From Cladophialophora immunda (lineage: Eukaryota; Ascomycota; Eurotiomycetes; Chaetothyriales; Herpotrichiellaceae): 64,000 nt of DNA. Positions 31,025 to 41,574 of the stretch are shown in pieces (the stretch's first letter is position 1; each line of letters opens with the position of its first letter). The notes under the pieces were generated by a model. It was not told the origin of the DNA, ran no database searches, and saw only the letters and a list, made by a program, of their open reading frames with translations. The DNA lies in the NCBI RefSeq assembly GCF_000835495.1, contig NW_015622542.1:2130485-2194484 (forward strand), written 5' to 3'. A program made the position numbers and the translations under genes.

Positions 31025-32131
31025 TCTTGTATGACTCTGTTGGAATACTTGTGGACATGTTCATGTTTGAGGACCATGGCTGAGGATGTGGTATATATAC
31101 ACCTCGAGCTGCAAGCACAGTCCAGGCAGATGTCCTTGGCTATATCCTTCAGAGCCATCGTTGTCAACGTCAGAGAGAGCATCAGCCAGCTCCAAGCCGC
31201 AGGATCGACTGCACTAGCTAGGCTGAAGAGTTGCATTGGACAAGGAGTTTGGAGGAGCAAATGTCTTGTCCAACCGAGAGAGCCGACATGGCATTTGAAG
31301 CTAGTCCCGATTTGGTTCTATGCGGCGCTCCGGTGGCGACACTATCAACAGGATAGCATAGACAATCATTGAATTTTGGACGCCTGATGATGGCATGTCG
31401 ACTTGAGCCAAGGATACGGAGACTGTCCCATCCACTTTATAGCCCCAGGAACCAACTTTCACCGGGGGACTAGCCTCGTAGGCGTTGTTCGATCGACTGT
31501 GCTAGAGGCAGGGCTCCGACATAGGCATCAATTGAGTGTTGGCATTAGCAATAGCCGTTGGGGGCCGGAGATGGCAGTGTTAATATGGAAGGACAGGCGA
31601 AACGAGTGGTTGTGTCCATTGCCATGTTCGATCAGAAGGGACGAGGACGTCGATGATTATGCTCTTCGAAATGAGGCTTGTGAGGTACCTTGTAGGTAAG
31701 CACAAACAATAGAGATAGTGATAAATTACCAAGTATGGTATGCTAATCCGCACCAGTCCTTCATGCGTCAAATAGCCTTAATACAGCCTCTTCCCCTTGC
31801 GTCATGTGACTCGGCTAGTACGTACCTCGGTTTGCGGGGCTCAAGACAAATCCGCTTACTGCTGTTCCAAGTTTCAAGCATCGGGTTGAGACTCGTCCTT
31901 CAGATGCCCGAGACAATTTTCAATACCGACTAACACTCGTCTTCTCTACCCTTGAGATACCTCCCTACCTTCAGAACATCAGGGTTTTTCCTAGGCGTCT
32001 CTCAAACCGTATTCGCTGCGTCAATATCAGCCGAAAGAAACGGCAGAGAAGCACCCAGCTTGACTTTCTGCGTTTGTTACACAAAGTGTGGTCGATTGTA
32101 TAGCCTTGGCTGGCCCAGCCACTACCAAAAA
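31025..32131. other. divergent upstream region, beta-lactamase-like gene / PEX19
   Basis: 1.1 kb between divergent starts. Contains the TATATATA element at 31092-31099 and a few TACC/GTAC words (near 31684 and 31820). No gene recognised. Confidence 0.5.
31092..31099 (-). promoter_or_regulatory. TATA box of the beta-lactamase-like gene
   Basis: TATATATA, palindromic, 68-75 nt upstream of the ATG at 31024 on the minus strand. It is among the strongest TATA matches in the window and its spacing suits a short leader, typical of regulated secreted-enzyme genes. Confidence 0.55.
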
Positions 32132-33392
32132 ATGGCTGAACCGCCTCAGTCCTCGGATTCCAAATCGCCCGCGACGAGTTCGATACCAGAATCCTCAAGT
32201 CAAAAGCCTCCCGAAGCAGCTGTCGAGGAGGATTCAGATCCAGACTTTGACGATCTCGACGGTAGGCGCCCACATGCTGCACTTATTCGATGTCCCTCTT
32301 TCCCCGCAAGCAAAATCTTGCCTGATACTGACACACTCTGCCATTGCAGATGTCCTTGACCAATTCTCCGCCGCTAGCGCCCAGCAACAGTCAAAATCTC
32401 AGCCTCCAGAACCCGCACCTTCGGCCTCGGGTCCAGGCAGACCGTCGACCGAGAAGTCGGCCCTCCCACCAGACATGCCCATCCCCTCTGGTCCTCGCGC
32501 CTCGGAAACAGACGACGAATTCATGGCCCGGCTCACGGCTGAGATGTCCGGCGTCCTGTCCAAGATGTCGCTCGATCCGGCGGCCAGCGCCGCCACACCG
32601 GACGAAATCTCCAAGATGGGGCGGGAGTTGGAGGAGTTCACGCAGCAGATGGAAGCCGAGGGCATCAATCCGGAGGATCTCCTGAAGGCCATCTTGGGGG
32701 AGGAGGTCGGCGGGAAAGTCGGGGACATGGCGCACGAGGAAGCGACGAGGAGGGACAGCGGCTCCAAGTCCAAATCCCGCAGCCCGGAGGCCTCACGAGG
32801 AACTACCGCCGTAAATCCTTCAGCGGCAACGGGGGCGGCGAAACAGCCCTCGACCTCGTTCGAGGATACGATCCGCAAGACGATGGCGCGGATGGAGTCG
32901 TCCTCGGCGGCGGCGACGTCGGCGACGACGAAATCGTCGCAGCCAAAGTCGGAGGAGGAGATGCTGGCCGAGATGCTGCGGGCGCTCGAGGGCGAGTCCG
33001 AGTCACAGTCGGACGGCGAACTGTCCAAGATGTTCCTGGGCATGATGGAGCAGCTGACCAACAAGGACATGCTGTACGAGCCCATGAAGGAGCTGTCGCA
33101 GAAATTCCCGGACTACCTGGAGACGAACCGGCCCCCGCGCCTCGCGCAGGCCGAGTACGAGCGCTTCTCGCGCCAGAGCGTCATCGTGCGCGACATCGTC
33201 GCCAAGTTCGAGGAACCCGGCTACAGCGACAACGACCCCCAGTGCCGCGAGTTCATCTGGGAGAAGATGCAGGACATGCAGACCGAGGGCTCTCCGCCGG
33301 ACGCCCTCGTCGCCAACCCCTTACCAGGCATGGGGGGGTTGTTGGGAGGCGAGGGAGCAGAGGGCCTGGACGAGAGTTGTCCGACGCAGTGA
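32132..33392 (+). CDS. PEX19: peroxin 19 (PEX19), peroxisomal membrane protein import receptor
   Basis: Cytosolic chaperone and receptor for peroxisomal membrane proteins; it docks on Pex3. Two exons, 32132-32261 and 32350-33392, give 390 residues. The 88-nt intron (GTAGGC donor, TTGCAG acceptor) lies inside the N-terminal Pex3-binding segment, which becomes DPDFDDLDDVLDQFSAA after splicing. Then come a Pro/Ser-rich linker, an amphipathic MARLTAEMSGVLSKM segment, ELEEFTQQMEAEGINPEDLL, and the C-terminal cargo-binding domain (FLGMMEQLTNKDMLYEPMKELSQKF). The protein ends DESCPTQ, so the last four residues CPTQ form a CaaX farnesylation box, as in other Pex19 proteins. The ATG at 32132 begins MAEPPQSSDSK; the four open codons upstream have no ATG. 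Confidence 0.96.
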
Positions 33393-34025
33393 GCGCCGAG
33401 GGTGAGCGATCTTGGGGCTCAGGCAGTGGCCAGGATTATGATGGATGGTGTCTTGGGATGGAGAAAACGATGGGCGCAGCGGACGTGTGGGGAAAAAAAA
33501 GGAGGTGCTGGAGTCCTCACTTCGCGAACTCAGCATTGAGCAAATCTGTAATGGCCGTGATATCTCCACATACACACATGTACGACGATCTGACGCCCGC
33601 AAATGAACAAGCAATGCAGCATACACAGGATTTCAATGTGTTCCGAGCTAATAACCGTATAACGAGAGAGGACGGGACGGCACCACGAGAGGAGTTGCAG
33701 GAAGACCATATTGTCTTGGTGTATTGGAATCAAGATCAGCCACTGACCGCTGTCATAATCAGTGTTTGTGGTACATGAAACATCTCTGGCGCTCTGTACG
33801 GCACCACGCCAGGACACTGCCCCCAATACTGTACGTCGGTACCAGCATGCCAAGCTGTATACGCTCTCACGGTGGTTTCACAGATGGACACCCTGCATAT
33901 TCCTCGACCTTGTGTAAAAAATTAGGGTTCCAGATCCCTCTTCTGACTTGAAGGAGGACCATTCTCGCACAATTCTCATCCTCAACATCCGGTCCCACAA
34001 ATCTCTCACGAACGCTTCGTGGCGA
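33393..34025. other. intergenic between convergent genes
   Basis: 633 nt between the 3' ends of PEX19 and the minus-strand orphan gene. No ORF with a recognisable domain; probably the two 3' UTRs. Confidence 0.45.
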
Positions 34026-35192
34026 TCAAGACAAGTCCATTGTTTCATCATTAATTGTTTCCCCATGCTGGCACTGGGGCTGCTGCGAAGGCGGCTCGCG
34101 CGAACAAGCACTCTGCCGCGTGTAGGGACTCGGTTGACCGTGCGCGAGTTCGTACTCTTGTGGTTGCGGTTGAGACGCCGGCTGGCTTTGCTGCTGAGGC
34201 TGTGAGTGCTGCGAAAGGATCTCCATCTCTCTGAACAGCCTCTCGTACTCTTCATCCTCGTCATCTTCGACCACAAATTCCTCATCCCTCACGGCTTGGA
34301 GCTTCTCTCGCTCGTACTCCCTGACCAACTCGTCCACCTCGATATCTTCCTCGTATTCCTGCGTCGGGCTTAGCTCCTCGTCGTCATCATCATCGCTCTC
34401 CATGTCCTCCTGTTGTGCAGCCTCCATTGCAGCTCTGCGGGCCATTTCCCTCTCCCAGCCCCTCCTCTCTTTGACAAAATCCATTCTCAACACCTGCTCC
34501 CCAACTTGCTCAGACCTGTCGTCGTCCCTTCTCCTCCGAATGCGATCTAGAAATTTCGACTTTCTCTGTTCCCGATTTCTGTGAGTTTGGCTGGTCAGAA
34601 GAGATGATGGGCTCGAGGATCGAGAGCGCAGTTCCCACTGCGATGGATTCTGGCGGCTTGAGGTCGTAGATATGGTCGATTTCGCGGGATCGGCGAACGT
34701 CGATATTGACGGAGAGGTCTTGAACGTGGAATGGTCGTGCAATAACGCCTTGGAGTTGAAGCTGTGGTTCGAGCCTGAATCAGGGGGGGTGACCATTGAT
34801 GACTGTCCATCCAACCCATGTGCTCCAAGGTTCATCTTCCCTGCTGGTGTCTTCTGGGCGTTTGTGGGAAAGCCAAAGGCGTTCGAGATTTCGATTCCCT
34901 CCTCATTTTCGTTCTCATCTTGGGGCTCCGAAAAACCACCCCTCAAAGGTGACGAACTCAGGAGGCTATTACTATAATCGCCCTTCACCTGCGGAGGAGA
35001 AGGCATCAAGTTCGCATTCCTCGTCGTCCGCAGCGGCGAGGGAGAATGCGGAGCGTAGTACGCCCTGGCGTAGGCCCGCCCGTGGATATTGTCGTGATTG
35101 TGAGATTTTGAGAAACTCGGGCGGCGGGACTGTTGAGACGTTGTGGCAAGGAACGGACTGGGTTGCGGTGGTGGAGAAGAAAGGAAGAACAT
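34026..35192 (-). CDS. unrecognised protein with basic helical and acidic segments
   Basis: Not recognised. Single exon, 388 residues, ATG at 35192 (MFFLSSPPPQPSPF). The first ~190 residues are Ser/Pro-rich with many S/T-P sites. Residues about 205-265 form a strongly charged, probably helical segment (KFLDRIRRRRDDDRSEQVGEQ then LRMDFVKERRGWEREMARRA). It is followed by an Asp/Glu run (MESDDDDDEELSPTQEYEED), a second helical piece ELVREYEREKLQAVRDEEF and an acidic motif DEDEEYERLFREMEIL, then a Gln/Pro tail. The mid-region looks conserved and the flanks disordered. The Arg-rich block could be a nuclear localisation signal. No membrane segment or catalytic motif was seen, and no function is assigned. 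Confidence 0.72.
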   Translation of the reverse strand: MFFLSSPPPQPSPFLATTSQQSRRPSFSKSHNHDNIHGRAYARAYYAPHSPSPLRTTRNANLMPSPPQVKGDYSNSLLSSSPLRGGFSEPQDENENEEGIEISNAFGFPTNAQKTPAGKMNLGAHGLDGQSSMVTPPDSGSNHSFNSKALLHDHSTFKTSPSISTFADPAKSTISTTSSRQNPSQWELRSRSSSPSSLLTSQTHRNREQRKSKFLDRIRRRRDDDRSEQVGEQVLRMDFVKERRGWEREMARRAAMEAAQQEDMESDDDDDEELSPTQEYEEDIEVDELVREYEREKLQAVRDEEFVVEDDEDEEYERLFREMEILSQHSQPQQQSQPASQPQPQEYELAHGQPSPYTRQSACSREPPSQQPQCQHGETINDETMDLS

Positions 35193-35975
35193 CCTCTCCG
35201 TCGTCCTGGTGTCTTTCTTCTCTGACTGTGAAGAGTATCCTATCTGAGATCTTGGGTGGACGGCCAGAGCCTCAATTGACAGGAATGACGGCCTTCCACA
35301 AGAAATTCAAACTGTATCAGTATGAGTGGCTGTTGTCTTCAACGGCTCGATGGGTAAATGCGACTCGAGGACCAAATGACGCGTGAGCGCGACGACCGTG
35401 TTCAGCGGCCACTCGTTACGCCACTAGCCTCATTCGGAATAATGGGATGGTCAACGCCTTCGCACGGCAATTCTACGAGGACATGTACCTCGCACATACG
35501 TAAGTCTCTGGATTGTGGGTCACGTACGGCTAAATCCTCCTCATGAAGACGTCGGATTCTCGATTTGCCTAAGCCAAAACAGAGCTCAGACTACCGCGAA
35601 CTCTCAATTGACGCGCATCAAAGGTGAAGTTTTGAAAGGGAAATGGTACATGACAAAAGGGAAATTTGTATCTCTAGCTAGCCAATGCCTCCGACCACGC
35701 CTAGCCCCGATTTCCCATATCCTATGTACACCTTCTGACAAGATAGGACAATGGTGAAAATAAGTGCTAGCCAGCACAAATTAAAGCCCCTTACTACATT
35801 GGAAGCAGCAGTGTTCACTGTAAATTGCCCTCTCGGCTAGATCCGGGTGGGCGGTTTGCTGTGATGATGTTTTGGTGAAGAACGATCTACGCGTAGCGTT
35901 TCTGTTTCGCTAAAAGTTGAAGACCAAGTACTGTCATAACGATCGTCAATGTGTTGATTCAGTGACCCGCGGGTT
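35193..35975. other. intergenic, tandem minus-strand genes
   Basis: 783 nt between the wall-sensor stop and the orphan gene start. Nothing recognisable. Confidence 0.45.
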
Positions 35976-36794
35976 TTAAAAGTTTGACGCGGTGTTGACA
36001 GGCCCTGGTGAATGGTATTGATCCAGCGTGGAACGGAATGGCGTAGAGTCAGATCCTGTGGTGGCGCTGAGTTTGTCTTGGTTGAGGTTGGGGTCGTAGA
36101 GATCGTCGTCGTGAAGGTTCTTCTTCTTGCCCCAAATCCTCCAGGCAGTGTATGCCAATCCAGCAAGCAACAAAGCACCGCCGACGCCACCCACAACACC
36201 TCCAATAGTGGCCTTGGCTGTATCACTGAGGCCAGAGCTGCCGCCTTTGCCACCTCCACCCGTCAGAGAAGCAGGATCAACGCTGGTTGTGACTGGGACG
36301 AGGCTGCTGCCGGTGCTAGTAAGATGCACGGTGCTTCCTGCACTGACACTTGTGATTGTAGTAACGACCTCTGAGAGCGAACTTGTAGTGATCAGAGTCC
36401 TTGAGGGAGTAAATGTGCTGGTTTCCGTAGAGGTGGATAGGTCCGAGGAACTATCAGAGGAGGAAGTCGAGGAAGGGGTATGCGTAGATGTAGTCGTCAC
36501 GACAGTTACTGAAGACGATGTGGATGGGGGAAGAGTGATTGTGGAAGACGTGGTCTCGGTGCTCGCAGAGGTGGTATCGCTCGTAACGGTAACAGAAGTA
36601 GTCGAGTCGCCGCCATCGCTGCTGGTTGGAGAGGTAGACGCAGACGTACTATCAGAGGAACTGCTAGAGTCGGAACTGCCGGTAGACAACGGTACATTCT
36701 GTCGTTTGAACAGGGCAATAGCATCGTCTAGCGGATCGGCCGAGACGGCGGATGCACAGAGCAAGCTGAAAAAGACTACGGTGAGAGACCGCAT
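35976..36794 (-). CDS. Mid2/Wsc-like single-pass cell-surface sensor
   Basis: 272 residues, single exon, from the ATG at 36794. A signal peptide (MRSLTVVFFSLLCASAVSA) is followed by a Ser/Thr-dominated ectodomain of about 170 residues, presumably heavily O-mannosylated. After a Gly-rich juxtamembrane spacer (SLTGGGGKGGSSG) comes one membrane helix (GGVVGGVGGALLLAGLAYTAW) with a basic stop-transfer sequence (GKKK). The short cytosolic tail holds acidic DDDLYDPNLNQDKL and ends TASNF. This layout is that of Mid2/Mtl1/Wsc wall-stress sensors signalling to Rho1/PKC. No Cys-rich WSC domain is present, so it is closer to Mid2-like proteins. Assignment is by architecture, since the ectodomain is low complexity. 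An in-frame upstream extension of 26 codons is less likely because it would bury the signal peptide. Confidence 0.82.
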   Translation of the reverse strand: MRSLTVVFFSLLCASAVSADPLDDAIALFKRQNVPLSTGSSDSSSSSDSTSASTSPTSSDGGDSTTSVTVTSDTTSASTETTSSTITLPPSTSSSVTVVTTTSTHTPSSTSSSDSSSDLSTSTETSTFTPSRTLITTSSLSEVVTTITSVSAGSTVHLTSTGSSLVPVTTSVDPASLTGGGGKGGSSGLSDTAKATIGGVVGGVGGALLLAGLAYTAWRIWGKKKNLHDDDLYDPNLNQDKLSATTGSDSTPFRSTLDQYHSPGPVNTASNF

Positions 36795-38552
36795 CTTGAC
36801 AGTAATATATGAAGGGGAAGGTTCAGATTCGAGGTGGACAACGGGACAAAGATGTTGAAACAATCGAGACACGTCCTGCGAAGGCTCGAGGGCGCGAAGC
36901 GAGGGTGTGGATGGTCAAGGATGGTTGGGTATTCTCTCGAAGGCCAGTCAAGGTCGCGATCGAAGGGCCCGATTCCGGTAACGATCGAGGAACGAGAGGC
37001 ACGTGTGCGTGAGTGTTTGAGGTTTGTGTTCTCGAAGAGTCAAAAGGTAGGCGAGACTCTGTTTGACGCTTGGTACAGGAAAGGTGTGAAGGCGGTTTAA
37101 AACAAGAGATGGTAATAAGACAAAGGGGGGACAAAGCGAGGGAAATATGGGGTGTGGTCTGAAGGTGAGAAAGAGGGAAAAATGGGAGAAGATGAAAGTG
37201 GACAGTGTCAGGTGTGAGTAAGTGATCGAGTGAGTGAGTGAATGAATGAATGAATCAAGAAAGAAGTGTGAGAGGGTTGCACTTCTACGGCGCAGTGTGC
37301 AAAGAGGCAGAAACACACAGGGATTGCCCCAGGAGCCCAGGCAGAGCCTGGCAGGACCCCCATAGGCGTCGCTCGGCGCCCAGTAGCAGCCAGACGGCGG
37401 GATTGAATGGGCAATAATTGGCGCACTGCCCCTACGCAGGAACCGCTTGGAGCGGGTTTGCACCAATCACGCGCGCTACAACGGCCCTTTGGCCCTCTCG
37501 GCTGTCTTCATGGGCCCCTGCAGTGCCTCAAGTTTCTTGCTCCCGAACAAACTTGGAACCCAACAAACAATTTTCTCCCATTGTTCCCGTCCGTGCATCC
37601 ATCATCATCACCTGTTTCCGCTCCGAGCATTAGCCATTATGCACACCCCTGGTGCCGCCTGTCCCATGGTGCGCATCCCAAGGAAAATGATTCATTGGAT
37701 GACGTACCTCTGTCGAGCACACTCGCGTCGACTGTCTGCGATGCAACACTCTCACGCCTCGGCTCGCATGCGAACAGGAGGAGCAGGAGGAACAAGAGAA
37801 GAGGAGGAAACAACCAATACTGAGTGTCCATCTGCACCTCGCGAAAGGCTTGCTCAAAATGTCATGCGTTACCGAGGCGAGAAGAAGAAGAACAAAAAAA
37901 GAGCTCGTATCTGCATCTACCACGCACACAGGCACCATGCATGCATTCTGGTGGCGGCTGTTGCAGCGAATGGTACATGCCTACTCCGTTCTTGTAGTAG
38001 TACCACCAAAGCAGATGCATATCCCGCCCCTCAAGCGAAAATCTCGGAGAATTCGCTTACGAGACGGATCGTGATTATGATTAAAGGTCACTTCAACGAG
38101 TCAGCTGGGATTGCCCACATCTGGGAATTCCTTTCGAGGAGGCTTGAGGTTTGGGAGATGCCAGCAGTACGTGCCCAATACGCGACTGATATACGACAAA
38201 TCTTACTCAGATCCAAGGGCGAGATGATTCTCCAGGCCTCCTCCCCAGTGACATGATCCGGATTCCAGCATCCTCCGCTCCCGTCTCTCTGCCACATGAT
38301 CTGGATATTGTATTACCCTCTCCCTGTTTGCGCCACATGATACTGATGACTTCTGTTCCTCCTGAAGAGAGCATCTCGCGAACAAGATGCCATGGCAGAA
38401 GCGACCTCGCCCATTCCTCCCATATGCCCCGAGACCCATGATAGATTGCGCCGTCCTGCTCAGGAATGAACCCACGAATATGTCTCGTAACGAAAACACA
38501 ATTTTGCACAGTATATACAAGTACACTGCTTTCACAATCTTTTGCGTCCCTT
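36795..38552. other. 1.76 kb intergenic with a long orphan open frame
   Basis: Between two minus-strand genes. Contains a GAGT/GAAT microsatellite (37228-37255) and a plus-strand frame open for about 270 codons (first ATG 37510, end 38256) with no recognisable domain, described in the findings. Confidence 0.45.
37228..37255. repeat. tetranucleotide microsatellite (GAGT)3(GAAT)4
   Basis: Three GAGT units run directly into four GAAT units, 28 nt in all, about 430 nt upstream of the wall-sensor gene on its 5' side. Possibly length-variable. Confidence 0.75.
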
Positions 38553-39757
38553 TCAAATCACCGCATGTTCTGGTGACCCCGAAGGATCCTCCTCTTTCAC
38601 CTTGTACATGTGGAACTGAATAAAGATGGTGACGTCCTCGACCATTGTGCCCAAACTGCCAATCAGCCAGGGCAGATTCTTCACGACGTACTTGTGTTCG
38701 GTCGAATGGCAGAGGATGCCTGCGCCGTAGGTAAGGTTGCCCATCAGGGACAGGATGAAGAATAGGAGCGAGAGACCTGCGGGTGGTTGACGGGTTGGAA
38801 CATCAGCATATACACATCAAACACAATAATGGGCATCTCTTATAGCTCGGACAAAGGATAGGGTTGGGAAGATTCGTCCTTACCTTCGCAACTTCTATCC
38901 CTTGCATTCTTGATAATCTGCGGTATCCTGGCGCCCAAGTAAGCCACCGCACTGAGATACCCAAGCACCTGCGCTCCGGCCGCCATCTCTTCTGGCTCGG
39001 AAGCGCCCGATGTAGGGGAGGGTTTCCAGGCGCCGGACTCGTAGGCCAACGCCCACCCAGCGGCGCCGACGACGCCGATCGCCAGCACGCTCATTGCGTT
39101 CCTGAACCAGAGCCTCGTGCCGGCCTCGTCGCTCTCCTCGAGGATCTTGGCCAGCTGGTCCTGGTGGTGGGCGGCAAAGCTGCTCCGTCGGCGCCGCAGG
39201 CTGACACTGCTGCGCCGCCTGTCCATGGATCCCGGGATGGTCATGCTGTTCGTGCGGGTGCGCTTGAGGAGAGGCTCCTCTTCCGAGCTCCCCTGCCTCG
39301 ACCGGTCGCCGCCGGGGGCACTGGCCTCGCCGTCGGCTCTCGCCCCTCCATCACTCCCACCAGCAGCACCACTGCTACTAGCAGCCGACGCGCGCGCAGA
39401 GAGCAGCGCCCTGCCTTCCCTCCTCTTGTTCATGATCCCATAGTACAGACACTGCCCGATGAGCACGCCGTCCGCGATGCAAAAGTACACGCCGATCGCC
39501 ACCACCACGGGCACGAGCCCCGCCCACAGCGCGCCCGCGAGGTTCGCGATGTCGCCCAGGAACCAGACGAAGATGAACAGGAGGGAGATGGCCTCGGCGG
39601 AGCCGTTGCGGTAGTTTTCGATCAGCTGCGGCACGAGCAGGAAGATCCAGCAGGCCAGCGAAATAGATCCAAATATACCCGACAGAGCTTCGCGCGTGGT
39701 GAGGGGGATGTCGCTGCTGGACGGAGAGCTCGATAGAAAGCTGACAAGAGACGCCAT
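38553..39757 (-). CDS. PQ-loop vacuolar/lysosomal-type amino acid transporter (Ypq/Stm1 family)
   Basis: Seven-helix PQ-loop protein, a family that includes fungal Ypq1-3 and Stm1, which export cationic amino acids from the vacuole. Two exons, 39757-38884 and 38776-38553, give 365 residues; the 107-nt intron (GTAAGG donor, CGCAG acceptor) interrupts the second PQ motif. The first PQ-loop is LVPQLIENYRNGSAEAISLLF at about residues 42-62. The second is ARIPQIIKNARDRSCEG then LSLLFFILSLMGNLTYG. Between them lies a Ser/Ala/Arg-rich cytosolic loop of about 100 residues with LLKRTRTNS, a typical long Ypq loop. The C-terminus PWLIGSLGTMVEDVTIFIQF is the last helix. Splicing is needed to complete the second repeat, which strongly supports this model. 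Confidence 0.94.
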
Positions 39758-41574
39758 GGTGGGCGAGAAGTTGGGGAATGCGTCGAACTCAGAGCATGCC
39801 CCTTTTCACAGTGTCTTAAGGCCAAAGAATTCCAAGGGCATGAAGCTGCAAAATTGATTCTGGAGGCACGAGCTCCATCTGCGAATTGCTAGCTAATCGC
39901 ACACCTCTTGGAGGTGGAGTCGGCAAGGAAAGTTGCCCCCGTTGGTGGCTATGGCGGGCGGGTTTTCTCCTGATCCTGCTCGCCTGGTCTTTCCCCAGAA
40001 TACATCATCCTGCAGCCACAAGTTCTGCTAACTGGCCAGGCTGGTTCCAGTCTGCTCACATCTCTGCGCACCAACACAAATCTATACTCAGATCTCCTTC
40101 GCATCCTCATTTCCCACCTAGCAGCGACCCTAATTGCTACTCCCAGATATATACCAACAAGCACCTACAGTCTGTCAAGCGACAGCTGTCCAAGTTGACT
40201 CCAAACACATTCCGCCAAATGCCACAAGTTCTCTATGGCAGACATGAGCTGCTTCACCCAATCACCTCAGCCTTCACGGCTTCGCCATCCTTCATCGTGA
40301 AACGCAACACTGTCCCGGTTCTCCCTGTCACTGCCCTGTTGCCCATCGCCTGGAGCTCACTACCGTGATGTCTGCGTTGTCTGAGGTGAGGTTTGCTGCG
40401 CACCATTGACTTCTGTTGCGAACCTGCCTTGCGGCACGTGGCTGGGACCTGTTGTAAAGAAGCAGATGGAGACATGAGCTTGAGTGTCATGCGCAATCTG
40501 GGGGCTTTGGTGTTGCTGCTGCCTAACTGCAATGTCAGTTGACCTTGTTACGCGACCGCCATATCCGGCATCGAGAGATACGAACTTTTCGGTCTTCTAT
40601 CGGCACCCATGTTTGACTTTGAATGAGTTTTGTCGCTATGTGCCTCCCTTGACAAATCTTGTAGGTTTGAAGTCGACCTGAGTCGTTGCGAGCTTGTTAC
40701 TGATTTCAGTTCGGTCCGAAAAAAACAGAGAATCGACGAGTAGATGTGAGAAGCAGGTTTAATTGACGGATCTCTGGTTACAGATCCCTGAGCGCCTTTC
40801 GGTGAGTCTGACTGATCATTCCCCATGTGAAGCTTAGAGTCAGAATTTCAAAACTGAGGACGTGCGTGACTCTCGCTTGAAACGTCGGGCAGTGGAATTG
40901 TTTGTCGATTGACCATATCGATTGTTTGATCCGATACATGTCGTGTTGTCGGCAGAGTGGTGAATGAAGACAACTTGTTTGTCTCAGTTATGGGTTCCGG
41001 TGTTTCTTTGTTTGGCGACCCCTCCCAAAGATCAAGCAGAAAATCAAGACAACGTCGGGGCGCACGACAAAGCCTTCTCGGACGCATCATGGCGCTCATG
41101 CCCTGGTTGTATTCATGAGACTGAGAAAAGAGGCTCATGAACACCGCCCACCGGACGACCTCAAAGCAACAGGGACGAGCCGATCCAGGAATTAGAACAG
41201 TGCTGTGCACAGACCCATAATTCCGCATTCTGCTGTCAGCCTGCCTTATTGCCGCAAAGCAATCCTGGCTGTGGGTTGACGTTGTTGTAGTTGTTGAACA
41301 AATAGAATGATGGCATTCCGCATCCAACCAGCGATTCCGTTTTTGAGGACTCTCTTGCCTAATTCGGACATTTGCGGCCATGTTGCATTCCCAGCCAACG
41401 GCATTTGCGTTAGGCTGGGAGTTGGGGTCGCGGTTAGAGCTATAAAGCTTTTCTTTGGTGATAGGCACAACGATTACCCAGATGCCAGGCCCCAAATACC
41501 ATGTTGGTGTCCAGTTTGCCCTGCATGGCATTGGTGGCCTGAAGACTCCAGAGTGCTGAACAATTGCGCAATCC
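39758..41574. other. 1.8 kb intergenic with a long orphan open frame
   Basis: Between two minus-strand genes. A minus-strand frame is open for 227 codons (41531-40848), just downstream of the Zn2Cys6 stop, with no domain recognised; discussed in the findings. Otherwise no feature. Confidence 0.45.

Noticed and set aside
36127..36858. 243-codon Val/Glu-rich plus-strand frame
   Set aside because: Antisense of the Ser/Thr-rich wall sensor; Ser/Thr codons read backwards give Val/Glu/Arg.
38864..39736. 290-codon plus-strand frame opposite the PQ-loop gene
   Set aside because: Shadow of a convincing seven-helix transporter with both PQ motifs.
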